A stretch of 10,914 bases of DNA, taken from contig JAGFNK010001318.1 in the NCBI GenBank assembly GCA_025769875.1, positions 1-10,914 on the forward strand. The letters are read 5' to 3'. The notes under the pieces were generated by a model that did no database searches, was not told where the DNA came from, and was given only the letters and a program-made list of their open reading frames with translations. Source of the DNA: Russula earlei. Its lineage: Eukaryota > Basidiomycota > Agaricomycetes > Russulales > Russulaceae. This document shows positions 1 through 6,358 of this stretch, piece after piece. Position 1 is the stretch's first letter; each line of letters opens with the position of its first letter. The position numbers and the translations under genes were made by a program.

Positions 1-465
1 ACAAAACATTTGAACGGTTTTTTGGGTCACTGTATCTCACACCTCAGAGTATTTGGTTGTGGTGCATATGTGCACATACCAGAAAAGTGTCGAGTCAATA
101 AAATTTCACCTAAAAGCAAGCTGATGATCTACCTTGGTCATACTGAGGGGATCAAAGCCTCACTCTTCATGAGGCTCCCAAATAATACGCTTTACACAAA
201 TGCTACCACCCTGTATGATGAGACCCTGTACCCCAAATGTGACAAAGTGCGCACTAAAGGTACCACGCAGATTAATGAACCGTGTGAGGAACTACTGCAA
301 CAACCTGTCAAAGACACCATTCCTGGTGTTGACGACCCATTCCCTACAATCAAAAGTGAGGACGATGAGCAGCCTATACAGGCGCCAGAGGAAGAGGAAT
401 GTGAGCAAACACCCGTCCCTCCTACACCGTCCCCTCCTCCTGTTGAGGAACCTGTACCTCTTTGA
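1..465 (+). pseudogene. copia integrase C-terminal region and linker (partial)
   Basis: This frame is open from the first base to a TGA at 463-465. Residues near the start (SHLRVFGCGAYVHIP, then PKSKLMIYLGH) match the SH3-like C-terminal segment of copia integrases, which follows the DDE catalytic core. The segment helps the integration complex bind DNA. After about residue 90 the sequence becomes an acidic and proline-rich linker (SEDDEQPIQAPEEEE, then PPTPSPPP), typical of the poorly conserved stretch between copia integrase and reverse transcriptase. The catalytic core lies left of the window. The TGA interrupts what should be one polyprotein, since the same frame stays open afterwards as reverse transcriptase. 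I read it as a disabling mutation; the strongly conserved motifs on both sides argue it is not very old. Confidence 0.85.
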
Positions 466-1998
466 AGGTCTCAGCAGTTGAGGAAAGTACCTACCCATCC
501 TGGCAACGTCTATGGTGAACGCAGACACCCCACAGAAGTGGAAAAAGACATTTGGCGCACACGCACATGGAGAACAATGACAGAAAACCAACCCAGTAGC
601 TCTGGTGAGGGTAGTACGTCAGGATCGGCTGTACCAGGCCCTTACCCTCCTGTCGTCCTTGACAATCAACCACTGCAAGCCTCTGAGGATGAGGTAGAAG
701 ACATTCTACATCTTGCAAGGGAAGGGGGAGTCAAATTTCTGAACTATCTGCTCGCCCAAGCAGTTCCACTAAGTTTGGAAGCACCTGATACTGCAAAGAT
801 TCGCAAATGGACCTTTAGGGACATTCTGCGAATGCCAAGTGAACTCCAAAAGGAGTGGAAAGATGCTTGTCGTGAGGAGTTGGAATCCCTCTGCAGACAC
901 AAAGTCTTCGAACTAGTCGATCCTCCCAAGGATCACAAAATAATCAAAACTAGATGGGTATTTGACCTTAAGTCTGATGGTCGTAAGAAAGCCAGACTAG
1001 TCGCCAAAGGCTTCTCCCTAGTAGAAGGCATTGACTATGACGAAATATTCTCACCTGTGGTACGGTTTGAGACAGTCCGCCTAATGATTGCGCTCACAGT
1101 GCTCAAAAACTGGCACATTAGTGGACTAGATGTCAAGACTGCCTTTCTCTATGGTGAGCTCGATGAAGAGCTCTATATGGAGCAGCCTGAGGGCTTCAAA
1201 ATAAAAGGCCAAGAGCATAAAGTCATGCACCTTAAACGCACAATATATGGACTCAAGCAAGCAGCACTTGCATGGTGGAAAGCCCTTGACAAGTCCATGG
1301 CCTTGCTCGGCCTTATTCACCTTATGTCTGACTCTGGGCTCTTTGTTAGTAAAGACAAGAGGATTATAGCCATCGTCTATGTTGATGATGTGCTCTTCTT
1401 CGGAGCAGACAAAAAACAAATCAATAAAACCAAGGAGCGCTTCATGAAGCTCTGGGAATGTCGAGATCTGGGCGATGCCCAAGAATTTCTATGCATGTGC
1501 ATTCAACGCAAGTCCGGCCAGATACATCTGGACCAGACTGAATATCTAAAGAAAGTGCTGCAGCGTTTCAACTTGCTAAATGCAAACCCTGCTCCTACTG
1601 CGTTACCAGAGGGCTATCACCCCTCTCCCAACACTTCCACTGCTGACCCAGCCTTGCGGTCAAAATTCCAGCAAGTTATAGGATCACTCCTATACATAAT
1701 GCTTGGAATGTGTCCTGACATAGCCTTTGCTGTCACAAAGTTGTCGCATGCTGCCAATCCCTCAGAGGATCATTTAAATCGTGCATACTATATTTGCCGA
1801 TACCTCTTGGGAACAGCCCATTATGCCTTGGTCTATGATGGACCATCCAATGGTGGCCTAATGGCATATGCCGACTCTGACTGGGCTTCTGATCTGACAA
1901 ATTGGAAGTCCACTACAGGCTATATGGCGAACCTGGCTGGAGCAATATTTTCGTGGAACTCACTGAGCACAGAAAACAGTCACGCTCTCCTCCACTGA
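466..1998 (+). pseudogene. copia reverse transcriptase and start of RNase H
   Basis: This is the copia-type reverse transcriptase (RVT_2 family), which copies element RNA into cDNA inside virus-like particles. It is in the same frame as the integrase segment, so it is one polyprotein interrupted by the TGA. Counting from 478, hallmarks are EWKDACREELESL near 126-138, TRWVFDLK at 158-165, ARLVAKGF at 172-179, LDVKTAFLYGELDEELYMEQP at 218-237 with the first catalytic Asp, RTIYGLKQA at 254-262, and the catalytic YVDD box at 301-304 (1378-1389). The first RNase H Asp is in YADSDWASD near 461-469. The frame ends at a TGA at 1996-1998 produced by a frameshift, not at the natural end. There is no start codon, as expected inside a polyprotein. 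All reverse transcriptase catalytic residues are present. Confidence 0.92.
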
Positions 1999-2326
1999 AG
2001 CTGAGTATATGTCGCTCTCTGACATGACCAGACAGTTGGTTTGGATTAAATCCTTACCAACAGAACTTGGCATTAATCTTGCTCCCATCCCACTGTTCGG
2101 TGATAACCAAGGCTCAATATTCTTAGCCTCCAACCCTGTGCAAGAAAAGCGCATCAAACACATTGATTTGCGCTATCACTTCATTCATGAAGTCATTCAA
2201 AATAAACAGGTGGAGCTATTCTTTATTGAAGGGGCTAACAACCCAGCTGACATGTTCACCAAGAACCTTGGTTGCGTCAAGTTCCTCAAATTCAGGGAGC
2301 AATTAGGACTAACGTTCTACCCCTGA
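1970..2326 (+). pseudogene. copia RNase H, C-terminal part (frameshifted)
   Basis: The rest of RNase H lies one frame over. From 1970 it reads QKTVTLSSTEAEYMSLSD, the conserved copia segment carrying the catalytic Glu, then FGDNQGSIFLASNP with another catalytic Asp, RIKHIDLRYHFI, and NPADMFTKNL near the end, stopping at TGA 2324-2326. The first half of the domain is at the end of the preceding frame (SWNS at 1951-1962). Between tca at 1960-1962 and cag at 1970-1972 there are seven bases where the alignment expects six, so a single inserted base explains the shift. RNase H normally degrades the RNA of the RNA:DNA hybrid. In its present state it would not be made in frame with reverse transcriptase. 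Confidence 0.88.
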
Positions 2327-2367
2327 ATGTGGGAAAATGCTCATGGCATCTACCTGATGCACTTAGC

Positions 2368-2376
2368 AAGGGGGGG
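2368..2376 (+). other. copia polypurine tract
   Basis: The run AAGGGGGGG directly precedes a TG dinucleotide (2377) and lies about 40 bases after the end of pol. This is the expected place and composition for the plus-strand priming polypurine tract next to a 3' LTR. Confidence 0.75.
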
Positions 2377-2444
2377 TGTTGAACTGGAACCCAAATGGAT
2401 CAAAGGAGGTGAAGACCTTCATACAAGGTTCAAGATCCACTCAT
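2377..2444 (+). repeat. copia 3' LTR, left part
   Basis: This is the beginning of the copia 3' LTR (TGTTGAACTGG), placed by the polypurine tract just before it. It is cut after 68 bases by solo LTR A. Its last five bases, CTCAT at 2440-2444, are one copy of the target duplication. Confidence 0.75.
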
Positions 2445-2709
2445 TGTTACAAACCAAGGCCAGGTCCTGGCCATAGATTGTCCTATTTCACTCAAGAGAG
2501 ACCTCTCTCACTTTGCATTGCTGACTCCCTTCCATTTTCTGGGCTATCCCTCCTGCAGTACAAGATATCGACTATTGCAAAGGCACTATAACATGACCAG
2601 GCACCCGTTTCCTAATCGGGTAATCATTGCGTGGCAGCCACATGGCCACCCAGCCACCGAGGACCCGAAACAGCGGCACAAACTCTTAGAAACTGTTGCA
2701 TAAATCATA

Positions 2710-2810
2710 TGACGTCATCAAGGCTGCAATGACATCATGGCTGACTGAGCGACTCCACAGTGACCTCATAGGCTCACTAAGCGCTCCACAGTGACATCAT
2801 AATGATGTCA
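2710..2810 (+). promoter_or_regulatory. Cluster of CRE-like octamers in U3 of LTR A
   Basis: Five ATF/CREB-like octamers lie within 101 bases upstream of the TATA box: TGACGTCA at 2710 (perfect CRE), TGACATCA at 2730, TGACCTCA at 2761, TGACATCA at 2792 and TGATGTCA at 2803. LTR B keeps the same array (3969, 3989, 4020, 4051, 4062), but there the perfect CRE has become TGATGTCA. A role as a bZIP-bound upstream activating region is inference. Confidence 0.55.
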
Positions 2811-2946
2811 TCGCTCCACAATGATCAGTAATGCACTCAGTAAGCCTGAAACTTGACATAAGCAAGTTTATGCCTCTGTAGTCCTATTGGATGGTACCAA
2901 AGAGTCTAGAATAGTCCCAGTTCTTTGTAATCGACCCTGTACACTG

Positions 2947-2988
2947 TATATAAGCCCCAATGAAGCATGGCAGTCGTCAGACTGTCCA
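2947..2988 (+). promoter_or_regulatory. LTR A core promoter: TATA box and predicted transcript start
   Basis: TATATAA at 2947-2953 is followed 32 bases later by AGACTGTCCA at 2979-2988. That spacing suits an RNA polymerase II start at A2979, which would be the U3/R boundary. The decamer is conserved in LTRs B and C, and its reverse complement forms the putative primer-binding site behind LTR B (5369-5378). The start is inferred from spacing and this complementarity. Confidence 0.65.
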
Positions 2989-3274
2989 TTTGTGATACTC
3001 TCATCTTCCTGGGTACTCCCCTGTGACCGCTCAGTCTAAAGTCCTCCCTCATCCTCAAGGTACTCTTCAATGACCACCTTGTTTAAAGCCCCTTGCTGCA
3101 CTGGCCTCTACTCTTCACCTCTGCCTCCTGCAACATGTACCAGTCCCCATCTGGTATCTTCTAGTCGTTTGGCTCGTCCTCCTGTTCAACGCCGTTTACG
3201 CCGCGTACCGTCTGTTCCTGACCCTTGCCCACCTGCTCCTGAGTCCTTAGTGATCAGCAGTATGTGTCTTGACA

Positions 3275-3544
3275 CTCATAGATGTTATGTGTTAGACAGA
3301 ACTTTAGTATATGCACTTATGGCAATAGGGTTACACATACTACGCTATCTATCACAAGATGCAGCCTTATGCTGTGTCTAGAACGTTTCCACATCATGTG
3401 TCACTGAATGCGCGATATAGTGGACACCTGTAGTCACCTCTTTCGGACTTAGGAACAGCCCTGGGTCATAGAGGTATAAATACCATACATGTAGACAAGT
3501 ATACACATCGCTCTACACCCCAATATCACTTGAGCATTAGCACA
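3275..3544 (+). repeat. copia 3' LTR, right part
   Basis: The copia LTR resumes at the second CTCAT (3275-3279). It holds a TATA-like TATAAATA at 3475-3482, suiting an LTR promoter. Without LTR A the copia LTR would be about 330 bases, a normal copia size. The block 3409-3474 resembles the antisense of the LTR C family (see findings). The right end near 3544 is a guess: no clean inverted terminus matching TGTTGAAC is seen. Confidence 0.55.
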
Positions 3545-3704
3545 ACCTCTAAGGTGGGTTGCTTGGCCTGTTAGCTGGCTCTATGGTGCGCAACAGTAAT
3601 CTCGCCAGGGATCCCAATGACTTTGGTAGGGGAGGCATCAGAATGCCAAATGAAGCGTGCAAGAGTATACTTCCCATTTCCTGAGGGGAGCCAAAAGTTG
3701 GGGG
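3545..3704 (+). other. Remnant before LTR B ending in a polypurine-like tract
   Basis: This 160-base stretch lies between the copia LTR and LTR B. One frame is open from about 3553 to a TGA near 3681-3683 and contains LARDPNDFGRGG and MPNEACKSILPIS; I do not recognise it. The purine-rich GAGGGGAG (3683-3690) and the TTGGGGG right before LTR B resemble the polypurine tract that precedes a 3' LTR. The simplest reading is the 3' end of an internal region of the LTR B family. That would make LTR B shared between a copy on its left and the internal region on its right, as in a tandem array produced by recombination. The purine tract could also be chance. Confidence 0.4.
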
Positions 3705-4205
3705 TGTCACGAACCAAGGCCAGGTCCTGGCTGTATATTGTCCTATTTCACTCAAGAGAGACCTCTCTCACTTCACATTGCCAACTCATTTCTGTTTCTT
3801 GGGCTACCCCTCCTGTGGTGCAAGATATTGCTATTGCAAAGGCACTATAACACGACCAGGCACCTGTTGCCTAATTGGGTAATAATCGCGTGGCATCCAC
3901 ATGGCCACCCAGCCACCAAGAACCTGAAACAGTGGCACCAACTCTTAGAAACTGTTGCATAACTCATCTGATGTCATCAAGGCTCCAATGACATCATGGC
4001 TGACCGAGCGACTCCACAGTGACCTCATAGGCTCACTAAGCGCTCAACAGTGACATCATAATGATGTCATTGCTCCACAATGATCAGTAATGCGCTCAGT
4101 AAGCCTGAAACTTGACACAAGCAAGTTTATGCCTCTGTAGTCCTATTGGATGGTACCAAAGGGTCTAGAATAGTTCCAGCTCTTTGTAATCGACCCTGTA
4201 CACTG

Positions 4206-4212
4206 TATATAA
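4206..4212 (+). promoter_or_regulatory. LTR B TATA box, displaced by the nested insertion
   Basis: TATATAA matches LTR A 2947-2953. The nested element starts at 4215, so this TATA box now lies 866 bases from the original start motif AGACTGTCCA (5072-5081) instead of 32. LTR B should no longer start transcription at its own R boundary. Confidence 0.75.
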
Positions 4213-4214
4213 GC

Positions 4215-4710
4215 TGTAAGGTGAGCCATATCGCTGGCCTCGGAACCACATGTGGACCGCGCGCGATGTGTGACACTCGGCCTCCTCCCACACCTTGCCT
4301 CCTTCCTCGCATCACATCACCCAGTCCTCGCCACTGACCACATGTGCACACCACGCCTCGGCACATGTGACGCGTTCGCATCTCAGGCCTTTCACCATGG
4401 CCTCGACCGTCTCGACCAGTCTTGATTCTCTTTCATGCCTATCTCCCTTTCATGCCTTTCATCCTTAGTACTTCTCTCCTGTATATAAAACACCTAGCTA
4501 CTCTGTAGTAGAAAAACAAGAAGAATACAGTCTTCTTGAGTTCCCCTTACCTTCAGTCAGAAACAACTGCACGCGAGTGATCTTGCTCTCCTCTCCTCTC
4601 CTTCTCTTCTCCCTTCCTCCTCATTCCTCTTGCTCTTGGGTCAAGACAACCTGGCTTTGGATCGCTGTCCAGCCCCACGAACTCTGCGCGCCCTGGTTTG
4701 GCTCGCTTCA
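4215..4710 (+). repeat. 5' LTR of the nested element
   Basis: This LTR has TG...CA ends. Three CACATGTG octamers lie at 4247, 4339 and 4362, and a TATATAA at 4482-4488. A CT-rich tract (about 4585-4625) lies downstream of the promoter. The right end is set by the exact repeat of its last 44 bases at 5001-5044, which abut the target duplication. Confidence 0.72.
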
Positions 4711-4712
4711 AC

Positions 4713-4729
4713 TGGCTGCCCCAGTGAGG
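4713..4729 (+). other. Putative tRNA-type primer-binding site of the nested element
   Basis: TGGCTGCCCCAGTGAGG starts two bases after the LTR. Its complement would be a tRNA 3' end reading CCUCACUGGGGCAG plus CCA, which has a plausible T-stem, acceptor strand and discriminator G. I cannot name the tRNA. Confidence 0.5.
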
Positions 4730-4933
4730 CTGGATCTGTGTTGACCTGAGACCCCCATCTTCCCCGCCCCCTCGTTTAGGTTGCCTTGGGCAACCCGGCT
4801 TAGGAGCAAGCCCCTCCACCCTTGCAACTAGCGCGACCACAATCGCAGCTACTCCCGTCCACCTCGCCCTTTCACCCTTCGCCTCGCTCCCTATCCATAC
4901 CAGCCAGCACCACATCCACGCGCACACCCACTC

Positions 4934-5000
4934 ATGCAGTCCTCAACCTCGCCCACTTCGTTTGCCTGCGAACCCGCCGCCAGTCCACCAGCCAATTGCC
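4934..5000 (+). pseudogene. Start of gag in the nested element (22 codons left)
   Basis: An ATG at 4934 opens a frame starting MQSSTSPTSF, followed by alanine- and proline-rich residues. Such a low-complexity N-terminus is common in fungal gypsy Gag proteins. It lies about 220 bases after the LTR, a normal leader length. The frame runs into the 3' LTR tail at 5001, so almost all of the gene is missing. Calling it gag rests on position and composition only; no capsid domain remains. Confidence 0.4.
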
Positions 5001-5044
5001 GTCCAGCCCCACGAACTCTGCGCGCCCTGGTTTGGCTCGCTTCA
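5001..5044 (+). repeat. Terminal 44 bases of the nested element's 3' LTR
   Basis: This segment is identical to 4667-4710, the end of the 5' LTR, and directly abuts the second AAGC. It marks the right-hand breakpoint of the internal deletion. Confidence 0.75.
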
Positions 5045-5368
5045 AAGCCCCAATGAAGTATGGCAGTCATCAGACTGTCCATTTGTGATACTCTCATCTT
5101 CCTGGGTACTCCCCTGCAACCGCTCAGTCTAAAGTCCTTCCTTGTCCTCAAGGTACTCTTCAACGACTGCCTTGTTTAAAGCCCCTCACTGCACTGGCCT
5201 CTACTCTTCGCCTCTGCCTCCTGCAACACATACCAGTCCCCATCTGGTATCTTCTAGTTGTTTGGCTCGTCCTCCTGTTCAACACCGCCTACGCCGTGTA
5301 CTGTCTGTTCCGACCCTTGCCAACCTGCTCCTGAGTCCTTAGTGATCAGCAGTACGTGTCTTGACATC

Positions 5369-5378
5369 TGGACAGTCT
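5369..5378 (+). other. Putative self-priming primer-binding site behind LTR B
   Basis: TGGACAGTCT begins two bases after LTR B ends (5366). It is the exact reverse complement of AGACTGTCCA, found at 5072-5081 in LTR B, 2979-2988 in LTR A and, on the minus strand, 7406-7397 in LTR C. In each LTR the decamer sits where the transcript should start. This matches the Tf1/sushi mechanism, where the 5' end of the element RNA folds back on the primer-binding site and is cut to prime minus-strand synthesis. Read as a tRNA complement, the site gives no convincing T-arm. Confidence 0.6.
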
Positions 5379-5412
5379 CTCATCATCCCTGTATTGACCA
5401 GCCAATGCTCAA

Positions 5413-6336
5413 GTGTCCACTCCTAACTCCCCGACCTTGGTTAACACCTCCTTACGCCTCCCTTCTCCTCGGCAACCTACCCCATGCACTGCCCTTCGCA
5501 TTCTTACTGAAGACATCGACCCAGTTGACACATCCTCGCCCCTTAGCATCCTATACTCCCCAACAGCCCCACCATCGTCTCCCAGCATTCCCCAGCCTAT
5601 CCCAGGTGGCTTTGTCCCTATCGGCACTCCCCCCCCAGCGCAGAACAAGCAACAGCAAGTGGACCATCCTCCCTTGCCTGAAGGCTTCCTTGACCGTCCC
5701 CCCTGCACAGCCTTTTGCTTCCATCTGCACCAGTACTTCGTCCTCCCTACCACCAATCGTTCCCGCGAGCAGTGGCATCCCCTCCATGACTTAAATCATC
5801 AAGACTACCTGGGACGCATCCCTACCTCAGAACAGTTAACTCGTCGTGCATTCACAGACACCTTCACCACTGCCTTTCATGCACACATCGTCCACACTTT
5901 TGCGGTTGAACCCTTCAACACTGCCCTTGCCACTGAGTATGGCCTCACCCCCTTTGGCATTTGTTCTAATGTTGGGATATACGCCCCCGACGCTTTCTTC
6001 CCCCTCGGATGCATCGCATACATCTTCAACACTTCTTTGTTTAGGAAACTACTTACCTTGCCTGCTATTTACCACCCTGCTTACGAGGGCTCATTTTGCT
6101 TATCCATCGTAGACGACTTCTTGGATGGACACCTTGCTTTTGCTTACGGTTACTTACATTTTGAAGAGAACAGTAACCGCGTCTCCCTATGTCACTATTT
6201 GACTTATACCGTCAACACCATCCGTTTCAACCCACAGTTACTTTGCTTCTGCTTCATGCCTCGTATTCCCCCTAACCCTCTCAAAATAATTGAGAGGTAC
6301 CATCTCGAAACCATAGATCTTGCTCACGGTTCTTAA
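5413..6336 (+). CDS. Unknown 307-codon ORF, first in the LTR B internal region
   Basis: The frame is open from 5398 to the TAA at 6334-6336. It has no ATG near its beginning: 5413 is a GTG, and the nearest ATG (5405) is in another frame eight bases upstream, so the true start was probably lost by a small indel. The N-terminal 100 residues are rich in Pro, Ser and Thr (STPNSPTL, SPTAPPSSPS). The rest is globular, with many aromatic residues (FCFHLHQYF, FTDTFTTAFHAH, FFPLGCIAYIF). C is strongly preferred at third positions, which supports this frame. I see no zinc knuckle, protease, reverse transcriptase or integrase motif, no signal peptide and no convincing membrane segment. By position, starting about 30 bases after the putative priming site, it would be a leader protein or an N-terminal Gag-like domain. 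I do not recognise it. Confidence 0.5.
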   Translation: MSTPNSPTLVNTSLRLPSPRQPTPCTALRILTEDIDPVDTSSPLSILYSPTAPPSSPSIPQPIPGGFVPIGTPPPAQNKQQQVDHPPLPEGFLDRPPCTAFCFHLHQYFVLPTTNRSREQWHPLHDLNHQDYLGRIPTSEQLTRRAFTDTFTTAFHAHIVHTFAVEPFNTALATEYGLTPFGICSNVGIYAPDAFFPLGCIAYIFNTSLFRKLLTLPAIYHPAYEGSFCLSIVDDFLDGHLAFAYGYLHFEENSNRVSLCHYLTYTVNTIRFNPQLLCFCFMPRIPPNPLKIIERYHLETIDLAHGS

Positions 6337-6348
6337 AAAGTAAGAACC
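6328..6348 (+). other. Perfect hairpin spanning the ORF stop codon
   Basis: GGTTCTTA (6328-6335) and TAAGAACC (6341-6348) form an 8-bp perfect stem with a five-base AAAAG loop. The stop codon TAA (6334-6336) lies in the end of the left arm and the first loop base. AATAAA motifs follow at 6365-6370 and 6376-6381, so it may belong to a 3' end, or it may be chance. Confidence 0.45.
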
Positions 6349-6358
6349 ACCCTTGTAA

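Larger units (their letters stand above)
2445..3274 (+). mobile_element. Gypsy-type solo LTR (LTR A) with CTCAT duplications
   Basis: This 830-bp LTR starts TGTTACAAACC and ends GTCTTGACA, so it has the canonical TG...CA ends. It is flanked on both sides by CTCAT (2440-2444 and 3275-3279), a five-base target-site duplication that fixes both ends. No internal sequence remains, so it is a solo LTR left by LTR-LTR recombination. It is closely similar along its length to LTR B (3705-5366 without the nested insert), and its ends and promoter region resemble LTR C. It carries a TATA box at 2947-2953 and the predicted transcript start at 2979. Assignment to Ty3/gypsy rests on the family start TGTYAYRAACC and on the Gag found behind LTR B. 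It is younger than the copia element it interrupts. Confidence 0.92.
1..3544 (+). mobile_element. Ty1/copia LTR retrotransposon, 3' part, decayed
   Basis: The order integrase C-terminus, reverse transcriptase, RNase H, polypurine tract, LTR is the copia order; gypsy places integrase after RNase H. The element enters from the left edge, so its 5' LTR, gag, protease and catalytic integrase core are outside the window. The pol frame is broken by a TGA at 463-465 and by a one-base frameshift near 1963-1969. The 3' LTR starts at 2377 after a G-rich tract and is split by solo LTR A. The right end is uncertain: CA dinucleotides near 3542-3544 are my best guess, because without the 5' LTR neither the terminus nor the target duplication can be confirmed. 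Confidence 0.88.
4215..5044 (+). mobile_element. Nested gypsy-like element with internal deletion, AAGC duplications
   Basis: The 830-base insertion begins TGTAAGG, ends CGCTTCA, and is flanked by AAGC (4211-4214 and 5045-5048); removing it restores the LTR A-like sequence exactly. It is not a plain solo LTR. A 44-base segment ending in CTTCA occurs twice without mismatch, at 4667-4710 and 5001-5044. I read it as a 496-bp 5' LTR (4215-4710), a two-base spacer, a tRNA-type primer-binding site, an untranslated leader, the first codons of gag from ATG 4934, then only the last 44 bases of the 3' LTR. The rest is deleted. This family is unrelated to LTRs A-C in its ends, promoter and priming site. 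It inserted after LTR B formed. Confidence 0.82.
3705..5366 (+). mobile_element. Gypsy-type LTR (LTR B), interrupted, probable 5' LTR
   Basis: This is a second copy of the LTR A family, starting TGTCACGAACC and ending TCTTGACA. Without the nested insert and one copy of its duplication (834 bases in total) it is 828 bases against 830 in LTR A. Differences from LTR A are mostly transitions. It is not flanked by a matching five-base duplication (GGGGG left, TCTGG right), so it is not a simple solo LTR. A putative self-priming site lies two bases after its end, and reading frames in the same orientation follow, so I take it as the 5' LTR of the region to its right. Its TATA box at 4206-4212 is now separated from its start site near 5072. 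Confidence 0.88.

Noticed and set aside
463..465. Programmed readthrough of the copia TGA
   Set aside because: No readthrough context or downstream structure is evident, and the same pol has a clear frameshift; plain decay is simpler.
1126..1482. Antisense 118-codon frame inside reverse transcriptase
   Set aside because: It mirrors a strongly conserved coding region on the other strand and shows no protein motif.
3657..3962. Open frames inside LTRs A and B (also near 2376-2703, 3070-3381 and 5142-5342)
   Set aside because: They are chance frames in LTR sequence; equivalent frames in the two LTRs differ in length and start.
4553..4927. Antisense 124-codon frame over the nested element
   Set aside because: It results from the CT-rich LTR and leader composition; low-complexity product, no motif.
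5369..5386. tRNA-type primer-binding site after LTR B
   Set aside because: The implied tRNA 3' end has no credible T-arm, whereas the exact match to the LTR start motif explains the site.
5258..5794. 178-codon frame overlapping the unknown ORF, including ATG 5405
   Set aside because: The frame crosses the LTR boundary and is low-complexity; third-position bias favours the other frame, although ATG 5405 may be the displaced start.
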